Assembly (NCBI GenBank): GCA_022842845.1
Contig: JALHOT010000014.1
Coordinates: 1-64,000 of the forward strand
Length of the DNA stretch: 64,000 nt
From: Cyclobacteriaceae bacterium
GTDB taxonomy: Bacteria; Bacteroidota; Bacteroidia; Cytophagales; Cyclobacteriaceae
Direction of reading: 5' to 3'
The translations under genes were made by a program, and so were the position numbers. The notes under the pieces were generated by a model. It worked only from the letters and a program-made list of their open reading frames with translations. It was not told the DNA's origin and searched no databases. Shown piece after piece: positions 1 through 8,229 of the stretch (position 1 is its first letter; each line of letters starts with the position of its first letter).

Positions 1-2
1 TT

Positions 3-2504
3 ATTGTGTTGGGTGAAGTACCTACTCCATTGGAGCAAGAAAAAATACAATCCTATTTATCAATAAAGTATGGTCTTAGTAAAAATAGTATTGATAATGT
101 TGCAACAGGAGGACAAGATGAGCGTGACTTGTTTGCATCTGACGGAACAATACTATGGGATTTTTCTGCCAATAGTACCTTTAGTAATCGTATAGCTGGT
201 ATCGGGCGAGATGACGTGTCCGCACTTGATCAACGTAGGTCGCAAAATATTAGTCCGATCTCTTTTGTTTCTATGGATAAAGGAGGTGCCTTTACGAATG
301 ATAAAGACTTTCTGTTATGGGGAAGCGACAATGGTTTACTAGGCCTTACTACTGCAGGTGCCCATCCTTCCTTGACGTACCGCTTGGGCAGAGTTTGGGT
401 AACTGAAGTTACTGGCACACCGGGTGCCGTTACTGTTGGGTTTGACTTAAGCTCTGGAATCTACAATAGTGGCAATGCTGCTGATTATCGTTTGCTCGTG
501 GGTAACTCAAGTTCGAATTTTGGTGCAGCCACTGCAACGGTTGGGACGTTTGTTGGGAATGTCATCACCTTTACGGGCATCACATTTGCAGATGGTGACT
601 TCTTTACCTTAGCAGTAGCGAATATGCCTGCCCCTGGTGGAGTCGTACCAAATATGCAATATTGGGTTAAGGCTGATTTAGGTCTAACCGGTGGTGCCAC
701 TGCATCCGCTTGGGCAGACCAAAGTGGAAATGCCTTGAATGTCTCTCAAGCTACCGCGGCCAGCAGGCCTGCCATTCTAACCAACCGAACAAACTTTAAT
801 TCTGCTGTACTATTTGATGGCGTTAATGATCAAATGACCTTAGCTGGCGGAATAATGGGTACCGCTACTTACAATGACTTCAATGTATTTGCCGTAACAA
901 GAGTGAATACAGTTCAGAACAGCTCACTCTTCTTTGAGACACAAAATGCAGGAGGACGAATTAATGCACATGCACCGTGGGGAGATAATATTTTTTATTG
1001 GGATGCAGGTTCTGGTGGAGGAACTCAGCGTTTACAAGTGGCGTGGGGTGGAGCTGTAAGTACCAACTTCGTTTGGGGACTTACATCGAGTACTACGGCA
1101 ACGGCCTCTGGTGCAAGGCAAGAAATTTTCAGAAATGGAAGGCGTATTGGTTTTGATAACACAATGACTGCTTTTACTGGTAACAATAGTGTTTTCAATC
1201 TGGGATCTGGCGGAGGAGGAAGTTATTTCAATGGTGATATCGATGAAGTAGTCATGTATCGAGGCAACTTAACAACAAGTCAACTTCAAAAAATTCAAAG
1301 TTATCTGGCGATTAAGTGGGGAGTAACTTTGGATCAAACGGTTCCAACCAGTTACTACGCCTCCGACTGGAATGGAACTATCGGAACTATAGTTTGGGAT
1401 GCTTCTGTTTCCGGAACATTTAGAACTGATATTACTGCCATTGGGCGTGATGACAATTCTGCCCTCAATCAAAAACAATCGGCCAGTATAAACGCAGGCA
1501 ATGTGTTGACCATTGGAAACACATCCATAGCCAGTGATAATGCGAGTAACCTCAATAGCTTTTCGACAGACAGAAGCTTCTTTGCATGGGCACATAACAA
1601 TGCTGCACTAACTGCCAATGGCGTTTCAGATTTTGGCACAACAGTAAATGCAGAGGTAGTTCAAACTCGACTTGCCCGAACTTGGTTTGCTAAAGAAACA
1701 GGCACTGTTGGCACATTGAAATTACGATTTGTGCTGTCATCGGTGCTAGGCGTTAGTGGAGTAGCCGGAGCTAACGAATTAGCGAATATTCGGTTGCTGG
1801 TTGATGCCGATGGAATATTTGCTTCTGGCGCAACCTCAGTAGCGCCAACAACTTTCGATAACACGACTGATGTAGTAGAATTTGACTACGATTTTGCTGG
1901 TGGAACCGGTTTCTATTTCACAATTGGTAGCCTCGATTTAAGTTCAGCACCTTTACCGGTTGAATTGACCAGTTTTGTTGCAGAAGCCTCGAATGATGGT
2001 GTGATCGTCACTTGGAAAACTGAATCAGAGCTCAATAACGATTATTTTGTAGTGGAGGCCTCAGCTGATGCTGAAAAATGGATTTCCGTAACAAAAGAAA
2101 ACGGGCAAGGCACAAAAGCAACGCAAACCCGCTATCGTATTGTAGATACAACTCCCTTTTTAGGCAGTTCGTACTATCGCTTAAAACAGGTTGACTTTGA
2201 TGGTACCGTATCATATTCAAAAATAGTAGAGGTTACATTTGAAAAAAATGATTTAGTGATATTCCCTAATCCTTCAGCTGGAAGCGAAGTCACTATTGAA
2301 GTTAATGCGGATTATGCAGGGCAATTGAAAATTGATGTGAGTACGTTGCAGGGAATTGTTTTAAAGGAATTTGTAATTGATAATTTTGAACCACAGACAA
2401 AAAGGATTCCTTTACTAGTGACAGATTTTGCAGAAGGGATGTATTTAGTTACTTTAAAAATGGGATCGGAAATTCAATCCATTAAATTGATTATTAAAAG
2501 GTAA
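3..2504 (+). CDS. T9SS-secreted LamG-domain surface protein, 5' end outside window
   Basis: The reading frame is open from the first bases, so the true N-terminus lies upstream; the GTG at 6 is internal. The visible 830 residues alternate a module with the signatures YLSIKYG / ILWDFS / IAGIGRDD (seen twice, near residues 17-80 and 430-500) with a concanavalin/LamG-like domain (about 210-430) that begins QYWVKADLGL and ends in the DIDEVVMYRGNLT strand typical of these folds. The last 80 residues are a T9SS type A sorting domain (IFPNPSAG start, GMYLVTLKMG end), so the protein is expected to cross the outer membrane and be anchored or released at the cell surface. Its ligand is unknown; LamG domains usually bind glycans or proteins. 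No terminator is visible after the stop. Confidence 0.88.
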   Translation: MVLGEVPTPLEQEKIQSYLSIKYGLSKNSIDNVATGGQDERDLFASDGTILWDFSANSTFSNRIAGIGRDDVSALDQRRSQNISPISFVSMDKGGAFTNDKDFLLWGSDNGLLGLTTAGAHPSLTYRLGRVWVTEVTGTPGAVTVGFDLSSGIYNSGNAADYRLLVGNSSSNFGAATATVGTFVGNVITFTGITFADGDFFTLAVANMPAPGGVVPNMQYWVKADLGLTGGATASAWADQSGNALNVSQATAASRPAILTNRTNFNSAVLFDGVNDQMTLAGGIMGTATYNDFNVFAVTRVNTVQNSSLFFETQNAGGRINAHAPWGDNIFYWDAGSGGGTQRLQVAWGGAVSTNFVWGLTSSTTATASGARQEIFRNGRRIGFDNTMTAFTGNNSVFNLGSGGGGSYFNGDIDEVVMYRGNLTTSQLQKIQSYLAIKWGVTLDQTVPTSYYASDWNGTIGTIVWDASVSGTFRTDITAIGRDDNSALNQKQSASINAGNVLTIGNTSIASDNASNLNSFSTDRSFFAWAHNNAALTANGVSDFGTTVNAEVVQTRLARTWFAKETGTVGTLKLRFVLSSVLGVSGVAGANELANIRLLVDADGIFASGATSVAPTTFDNTTDVVEFDYDFAGGTGFYFTIGSLDLSSAPLPVELTSFVAEASNDGVIVTWKTESELNNDYFVVEASADAEKWISVTKENGQGTKATQTRYRIVDTTPFLGSSYYRLKQVDFDGTVSYSKIVEVTFEKNDLVIFPNPSAGSEVTIEVNADYAGQLKIDVSTLQGIVLKEFVIDNFEPQTKRIPLLVTDFAEGMYLVTLKMGSEIQSIKLIIKR

Positions 2505-2607
2505 GGTACAAAGCAAGTCATCATTTAAAATCCACTAGAAAGACCACTCAGCATTTTTGATTGATTTTTCCACAATAGTTTGATTACTTTAGGGTAAATC
2601 CATTATC

Positions 2608-3939
2608 ATGAAATTATCTATTACCTCGTTATTGCTCCTGCTCACTATGCTTGTACAGGCACAATACCCAGTAATTTTAACGCAACGCGAACAAGCAAGG
2701 GTGATTGACGAATTACTCGATGATCGTTTACGAACTGTATTGCCAGGTTTGATGCGAAGCAACGGAGTGGATATGTGGGTAGTGATTTCGAGGGAGTATA
2801 ACGAAGATCCGATTATTGAAACTTTGTTACCCGCTACCTGGTTTGCCGCCAGAAGAACCACCATGCTGGTGATGTTCGATAAGGGTGTGGGTACTGAGAT
2901 GGAGTATTTAGCGGTTGCCAGGTACGATGTAGGGAAGGTTTTCAAAAGAGCCTGGGATCCTGATGCACAACCCGATCAATGGGCCCAACTGGCGAAGATC
3001 ATCATGGAAAGAAATCCAAAAAAGATTGCTGTGAACAAATCGCAGCATGTAGGACTTACCGATGGCATCACCGCCAATGATTATGAACAACTCAAGAATG
3101 CCTTAAAGAAAGACTTTCAATCCAGGGTTATTTCTTCAGAGCCTCTTGCCATTGCCTGGCTGGAAACGCGCTCAGAAAAAGAAATGGCGATCTATCCACA
3201 AATTTGCAGGATAGCACATCTTATTATACAGGAGGGTTTTTCTGAAAAAGTTATCCATCCTGGGATCACCACCACCGATGATGTGGTGTGGTGGTATCGT
3301 GAGAAGATAAAAGAACTCAAGCTGGATACCTGGTTCCAGCCCTCTGTCTCCATTTCGCGCAATGAGCCGGAGGCTATTTTCGCGAAGCGTCCTACACCTG
3401 TCGTGATTCAGCCCGGTGATTTATTGCATGTTGATTTTGGCATTACCTACCTGAGGCTGAATACAGATACACAGCAGCATGCCTATGTACTGAAACCTGG
3501 TGAAACAGATGCGCCTGATTACCTGAAAAAAGCTTTGGCTACCGGCAACCGCTTACAAGACATACTAACAGATCAATTTAAAGTAGGGAAGACGGGTAAT
3601 CAGGTATTGGCCGATGCCCGGGCTCAGGCTATTAAAGAAGGCATCGTGCCAAGCATTTACACACACCCTATTGGTTTTCACGGGCATGCGGCCGGCACTA
3701 CCATTGGTATGTGGGATATGCAGCAAGGAGTACCGCATAACGGTGATTATCCCCTGCACTATAAAACCGCTTATTCTATTGAGTTAAATGCTACTGTTAA
3801 AATTGCTGAGTGGAATAAAGAGATCCAGATTAAACTGGAAGAAGATGGATACTTTGATGAAAGTGGTTTTCGCTACATTGATGGCAGGCAGAAGGATTTG
3901 CTATTAGTTCAAAGTAATGGCGGCATTAACCGACAATAA
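2608..3939 (+). CDS. Exported M24-family metallopeptidase (Xaa-Pro aminopeptidase-like)
   Basis: A 443-residue protein with a cleavable signal peptide (MKLSITSLLLLLTMLVQAQ), so it is probably periplasmic. The C-terminal half is a pita-bread M24 fold: the expected metal ligands appear as Asp in LLHVDFG, Asp in LNTDTQQ, His in HPIGFHGH, Glu in SIELNA and Glu in LEEDGY. Family members remove an N-terminal residue preceding proline or split X-Pro dipeptides using two metal ions. The N-terminal half is the creatinase-like domain. The ATG at 2608 is chosen because it starts the signal peptide directly. It stands alone between the T9SS gene and plsC. The exact substrate cannot be read from the sequence. 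Confidence 0.9.
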   Translation: MKLSITSLLLLLTMLVQAQYPVILTQREQARVIDELLDDRLRTVLPGLMRSNGVDMWVVISREYNEDPIIETLLPATWFAARRTTMLVMFDKGVGTEMEYLAVARYDVGKVFKRAWDPDAQPDQWAQLAKIIMERNPKKIAVNKSQHVGLTDGITANDYEQLKNALKKDFQSRVISSEPLAIAWLETRSEKEMAIYPQICRIAHLIIQEGFSEKVIHPGITTTDDVVWWYREKIKELKLDTWFQPSVSISRNEPEAIFAKRPTPVVIQPGDLLHVDFGITYLRLNTDTQQHAYVLKPGETDAPDYLKKALATGNRLQDILTDQFKVGKTGNQVLADARAQAIKEGIVPSIYTHPIGFHGHAAGTTIGMWDMQQGVPHNGDYPLHYKTAYSIELNATVKIAEWNKEIQIKLEEDGYFDESGFRYIDGRQKDLLLVQSNGGINRQ

Positions 3940-3969
3940 TTATTTAATAGAGGTTCAGCCGCTATTGCC

Positions 3970-3977
3970 TATTTTTG
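3970..3977 (+). promoter_or_regulatory. Putative Bacteroidota promoter (-7 box) for plsC-gatC
   Basis: TATTTTTG matches the Bacteroidota -7 consensus TAnnTTTG at all fixed positions and lies 31 bases before the plsC start. No good TTTG -33 box is visible at the usual distance, so this is a partial match. Confidence 0.4.
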
Positions 3978-4008
3978 CACCCAACTATAGCATAGTGTCT
4001 AAACATTC

Positions 4009-4740
4009 ATGATTTTACTTCGTTGGTTGTACACGGCTTTTGCTTCTCTGGTATTCATTATCCTGTTTGTATTACTATTTCCTTTTTTTCTGATTCCGAT
4101 ATTTATCCCAAGGCAGCATAAGCTTACCGGTGTGCTTAACCGCTTGTGGGCTTATATCTTTTTCACCCTTATCGGTATGCCTTTTCGCCTGGAGGGAAAG
4201 CATTTACTCAACCGACATCAGCAATACATCTTTGTCGCCAATCACTTCTCTTACCTGGATATCGCCAGCATGGGTTTTAATCCTGTTAATGCGGTATTTG
4301 TGGGTAAGAACGATATGGAGCGTGTGCCGCTCTTTGGTTATATGTACCGCAAATTGCACATCACGGTTGACAGAGCAAGTTTATCGAGTCGGGTGAATAC
4401 CTTAAAGCGATCGATGGAAGCGATCGATCAGGGTAAGAGTCTGGTTATTTTTCCGGAAGGTGGTATTCTTACACAAGCCCCTCCTCACATGGTTAAGTTT
4501 AAAGATGGAGCCTTTCGGGTTGCCATTGAAAAGCAAATCCCTATTGTGCCCGTAAGCATTCCGAATAATTGGATAATTTTGCCTGATAAAAATCCGCTCT
4601 TGCTTCGCTGGGGTTTGATGCATGTCATCTTTCATCAGCCTGTGGTAACGAGGGGAATGACCTTAGATCAATTACCAGCCCTGCGGGAAAATGTATTCAA
4701 CACCATTGCCAGTCAGTTAAGCCATGTCAGTAGATCGTGA
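4009..4740 (+). CDS. plsC: 1-acyl-sn-glycerol-3-phosphate acyltransferase
   Basis: A 243-residue membrane-bound acyltransferase that adds the second acyl chain to lysophosphatidic acid, giving phosphatidic acid for phospholipid synthesis. A hydrophobic N-terminus (residues 5-35) anchors it in the inner membrane. The catalytic NHxxxxD block is present as NHFSYLD, followed by the substrate-binding FPEGG block and a late IPIVPVSIPN motif. Length is normal for the family. The last 17 bases overlap gatC, so the two are probably co-transcribed from the promoter-like box just upstream. Confidence 0.92.
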   Translation: MILLRWLYTAFASLVFIILFVLLFPFFLIPIFIPRQHKLTGVLNRLWAYIFFTLIGMPFRLEGKHLLNRHQQYIFVANHFSYLDIASMGFNPVNAVFVGKNDMERVPLFGYMYRKLHITVDRASLSSRVNTLKRSMEAIDQGKSLVIFPEGGILTQAPPHMVKFKDGAFRVAIEKQIPIVPVSIPNNWIILPDKNPLLLRWGLMHVIFHQPVVTRGMTLDQLPALRENVFNTIASQLSHVSRS

Positions 4741-5011
4741 TACTTTAGATAAAATAGCACACCTGGCGCGCCTTCAGTTCGATGAAAAAGATGCAGACAA
4801 AATGCTGCAGGATATGTCGAACATTCTTGCCTGGGTTGATCAATTAAAAGAAGTAGATACCGAGGGTGTTGAGCCACTCACCAGCATGAGTCATGAGGTA
4901 AATGTGTTCCGCAGTGATGAGGTGAAAGAGGAGCTTAGCAATCAAGAAGCCCTTGGGCAGGCTCCTGAGAGTAATGAATACTTCTTCATGGTACCGAAAA
5001 TTTTAGAGTAA
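4724..5011 (+). CDS. gatC: Asp-tRNA(Asn)/Glu-tRNA(Gln) amidotransferase subunit C
   Basis: A 95-residue protein with the GatC pattern: the start LDKIAHLARLQFDEKDADKM, the central ILAWVDQLKEVDTEGVEPL and the acidic, Pro-rich tail ending FFMVPKILE. GatC is the small linker subunit of the GatCAB complex, which converts misacylated Glu-tRNA(Gln) and Asp-tRNA(Asn) to the correct amides. gatA and gatB are not in the window, so the complex is encoded at separate loci. It overlaps plsC by 17 bases and is followed after 20 bases by a strong intrinsic terminator. Confidence 0.93.
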   Translation: MSVDRDTLDKIAHLARLQFDEKDADKMLQDMSNILAWVDQLKEVDTEGVEPLTSMSHEVNVFRSDEVKEELSNQEALGQAPESNEYFFMVPKILE

Positions 5012-5031
5012 AAGATAATCGTGGATACTAT

Positions 5032-5057
5032 GCCCCGCTTACCGGGGCTTTATTTTT
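5032..5057 (+). terminator. Intrinsic terminator after gatC
   Basis: A 6-bp GC stem (GCCCCG/CGGGGC) with a 5-base loop CTTAC is followed by TTTATTTTT. It ends only 16 bases before the next start codon, so the downstream gene must have its promoter inside or beyond it, or rely on read-through. Confidence 0.85.
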
Positions 5058-5073
5058 AGAAAGGACTTATTGT

Positions 5074-8016
5074 ATGAACAATCGCTGGTTTTGGAAATCA
5101 TGGTCAAGAGTATATAAGCAACACGGCTATTTTTTGGCCGCTGTCGTGGTGCTTTCACTTTTCTTCTTTGCTTTTTATCATTTTAAGGGTGTTAACAGTG
5201 TGATCAGTTGGGAGAATTTTCAGGAGCAGAAAGTAGTGGAGACCAGCATACACGAATTTCAACAAGGCCCATTTGAGATTACCATACCGGTCAATGTGTA
5301 CCTGCTCTTTGAATTCTTTCAAGGCGGTAAGCTGCGCCCCAATCTCTACATATCGTATGTCTTTGTTGGTGTCATCACCTTGGCCTTTATTTACCTCATC
5401 ACCATCTTCTCGGCTTTAGAAAAGTTTTGGTACTTCGTGGCCAGTGGCTTGGTCATTCTTTTTTTGGTAAGTCTTCGCTTAGATGTATTGCAGGTAGGAG
5501 GCTTAGGCCAGAACTGGTTTTCCATCATGGTGATAGCCGCTTATTTACTACCTAGTTTTTATTTCAATGCTTTTGCTAAAACAAGTTCCTTTCCGTTTCG
5601 CCTTCTGATCTTTGTTACTGTCACCTTGTTGATAGGTATAAGCATTTACTTTTTAGCAGGCGTTAAACTTCCTTTCTTATACCTGAGTGTGACAGCCTAT
5701 GTGCCGGCTTTGGTATTAACAGTGCTCTTCATCATGATGGTGGCGCATGAGATACCAGCCGCTTTCTTGTACCTCACCACACAAGCGCAAGCTTCGAAAG
5801 GCTTGCGTCACTTTCTCATCATCACAATCATCTATCTTTTTAACCTGGTATTGATTTATGGTCACGATCATGGCTTCATTACCTGGAATATTCTATACCT
5901 CGATATCTATTTGATCTTTGCTGTCACGGTCATTATTGCTTTGTGGGGCTGGAAGCACCGGGAAAATCTTTACCAGGGCATTATGCCCTTTTATCCCTTT
6001 GGTGCTTACTTCTATTTGGCCATGGCCAGTATAGCCCTCGTTACATTTGCTTTTCTGATGGGCACTGCCAATGATGCGCCCTTAGAAGCCCTGCGCGATA
6101 TTTTGGTGTTCAGCCATTTGGGCTTCGGCCTTATTCTTCTGCTCTATGTCTTTTCAAACTTCTTAAAGATCATCGATCGGAACCTCTCTGCCTGGAAGGT
6201 GCTCTATAAACCCAACCGCATGCCCTATGAAACCTTTCGCCTGGGAGGACTCATCGTGGTGATCAGCTTAATGATTTATAACGATTGGAAAGATTATGTG
6301 AACAATTCTTTTGCCGGCTTCTGGAATTCGATGGCAGATCTCTACGTAGCCATTGACGAAGAAGATGTAGCGCAACTGTATTATGAGCAAGGCAGAACCT
6401 ATGGTTATGCGAATCATCATGCCAACTATGCGAAGGCCTATTACTACTCAGGGGAGTTTCAATGGCAACAAAGTCACGATTACTATACCCGGGCTAATTT
6501 GAAACGCCCTTCTGCCTTTGCTCTGGCCAATGATGCCAACGTTTATAATTGGGAGGAGAATAACTTCAAAGCCATCTTCAGTTTGAAGGAAGCATTAGGT
6601 CAGTTACCGGGCAACCCTTATCTGCTTAACAACCTTGGTTTATTCAAGGGCAAATTACACGAGCTTGATTCTTCTTTCTATTTATTGGGCGCAGCGCGCG
6701 ATCATGCCGTGAGCAAAGATGCAGCTGAAACAAACTTTACCGGTATTGTAGCTAAGGAGTTATTGCCTATTTCGCCAGATTCCCTGGCATCACTTTTTCA
6801 ATCGGAGAATACAGGTGTAAATGCCAACCTGCTGGGCCTTTCTGCCATTACCCGTTTGCCTTTGCAAAAGGAGATCACCCCTTTGAAAGAAGGGTCACTC
6901 AATCTTCACGAAGCCACCTTGCTGCATAATTACATAGTGGCAAAAGCCCTTACGATATCTGGTACTGAATTAGAGCAGGCAGAAAAACTGGCACGCGACT
7001 CATTGAACGGAAACTTTGAGGAGGCATTGAAGAATGCCCTGGCCCATGCGCATTACCTGCAGGGCAATGTTGCCAAGGCTTTGCAGATGATGAGCGAACT
7101 ATCTTTTGTAAGTGCCACGAACCAGGGCAAGTATAATTTTGTGGTGGGGCTTTGGCTATTAGAACAAGGTGATGCTACCGCTGCAGCAATGGCCTTTCGT
7201 TATGCCTTTAATTATAATTACAAGGATGCCCAGTTTTACCTGGCGATGGCAGAAACGGAAGACCGCAATATACCCGAAGCACTAACTCAATGGGAGGCTG
7301 TAGCGCAATCAGGTAAGGAAGAAGAGCGACAAGTCGCGGCCAGGATGAAGTCACTCTTGCAAATGACTTTCATGGATGCGCTCAAAAGCACAGATCCGAT
7401 CAAGTATCAGTTTAGCCGTTACAAAGTGAGCACACGTGATACGGTTATGTTTGATGTATTGATCAACAGCATAGAGCAGTCTTCGTACAAGGCGCAGGCG
7501 CTCACTGAAATGGCTGTGCGACAGCTGGAGGCAGATCGTGCGGCTACAGCAAAACGGTTTATCGATCAAGCCCTTACCATGCCGGTCAATAGTGATGGCG
7601 TACAACGCTTAAGGCAGTTTACACAACTTCGCATACTGGCTGCACTGGGTGAACTGGATGATCTCGCTGCGCAACTTCAGGGTATAACCTTTTCACTCGA
7701 TCATAAACTTGAAAAGCTTTACTATGAAGGCTTACTCAATGAAGCGAGCGGACAGCAAGCCCTGGCCGATAAGGCCTTTGCGCAACTGGCGCTGTCCAAT
7801 CCCTTCTTTGAAGAAGGTATTATTACAGCAGCGGACTATGCCCGCAAATTCTCTAAGGATAATAGCAAAGCCTATACTATTCTGGCAGAGGCCGTGCAGG
7901 TGAACAAGACTTCCGTGCGCTTATGGAAAGCCTACATAGGAGAGGCCCTGCGTTTAGGGTATGATGATTACGCGGTCAGTGCGCGAACAGAATTACAGAA
8001 ACTTATGATAAAGTAG
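5074..8016 (+). CDS. Large polytopic membrane protein with C-terminal TPR repeats
   Basis: A 980-residue protein of unknown function. The first ~430 residues contain about a dozen hydrophobic helices (for example YFLAAVVVLSLFFFAFY near 25 and ISLMIYNDWKDY near 410). The remaining 550 residues are a helical, tetratricopeptide-like array: repeated A/Y/L spacing such as YYEQGRTYGYANHHANYAKAY, ANVYNWEENNFKAIFSLKEAL and GNPYLLNNLGLFKGKL. This architecture is common in Bacteroidota, where such proteins are annotated only as TPR proteins; the TPR face may be periplasmic and recruit partners. No catalytic motif was seen. It appears monocistronic, bounded by the gatC terminator upstream and a repeat element downstream. 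Confidence 0.8.
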   Translation: MNNRWFWKSWSRVYKQHGYFLAAVVVLSLFFFAFYHFKGVNSVISWENFQEQKVVETSIHEFQQGPFEITIPVNVYLLFEFFQGGKLRPNLYISYVFVGVITLAFIYLITIFSALEKFWYFVASGLVILFLVSLRLDVLQVGGLGQNWFSIMVIAAYLLPSFYFNAFAKTSSFPFRLLIFVTVTLLIGISIYFLAGVKLPFLYLSVTAYVPALVLTVLFIMMVAHEIPAAFLYLTTQAQASKGLRHFLIITIIYLFNLVLIYGHDHGFITWNILYLDIYLIFAVTVIIALWGWKHRENLYQGIMPFYPFGAYFYLAMASIALVTFAFLMGTANDAPLEALRDILVFSHLGFGLILLLYVFSNFLKIIDRNLSAWKVLYKPNRMPYETFRLGGLIVVISLMIYNDWKDYVNNSFAGFWNSMADLYVAIDEEDVAQLYYEQGRTYGYANHHANYAKAYYYSGEFQWQQSHDYYTRANLKRPSAFALANDANVYNWEENNFKAIFSLKEALGQLPGNPYLLNNLGLFKGKLHELDSSFYLLGAARDHAVSKDAAETNFTGIVAKELLPISPDSLASLFQSENTGVNANLLGLSAITRLPLQKEITPLKEGSLNLHEATLLHNYIVAKALTISGTELEQAEKLARDSLNGNFEEALKNALAHAHYLQGNVAKALQMMSELSFVSATNQGKYNFVVGLWLLEQGDATAAAMAFRYAFNYNYKDAQFYLAMAETEDRNIPEALTQWEAVAQSGKEEERQVAARMKSLLQMTFMDALKSTDPIKYQFSRYKVSTRDTVMFDVLINSIEQSSYKAQALTEMAVRQLEADRAATAKRFIDQALTMPVNSDGVQRLRQFTQLRILAALGELDDLAAQLQGITFSLDHKLEKLYYEGLLNEASGQQALADKAFAQLALSNPFFEEGIITAADYARKFSKDNSKAYTILAEAVQVNKTSVRLWKAYIGEALRLGYDDYAVSARTELQKLMIK

Positions 8017-8065
8017 GCGGTTAGTATCCCTTCTACTTACTTCTTCTTATTTGTTTTACAATAGA

Positions 8066-8210
8066 AAAGAGGCTGCCTCAAAAGTCAATGAGTGACGTCA
8101 TCGCTAACGAAGCGTGGCGATCTACCGATTGAAGTGTCATACTTTGGAGTATTTCTCCCCCGATTTAATCGGGGGAGAAATGACAAGTAGACTATTGAGG
8201 CAATCTCTTT
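8066..8210. repeat. 145-bp REP/MITE-like palindromic element
   Basis: The ends are imperfect 16-bp terminal inverted repeats: AAAGAGGCTGCCTCAA at the left and the complement of AAAGAGATTGCCTCAA at the right (14 of 16 matching). Inside are a REP-like block (GTCATCGCTAACGAAGCG followed by TGGCGATCT) and a perfect 15-bp inverted repeat with a 1-base centre at 8151-8181 (arm ATTTCTCCCCCGATT). It sits in the convergent gap between the TPR gene and aconitase, where it could also act as a bidirectional terminator. No second copy was seen in the window, so repeat status is inferred from structure. Confidence 0.6.
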
Positions 8211-8229
8211 ATAAATTGATAAACGAAGA

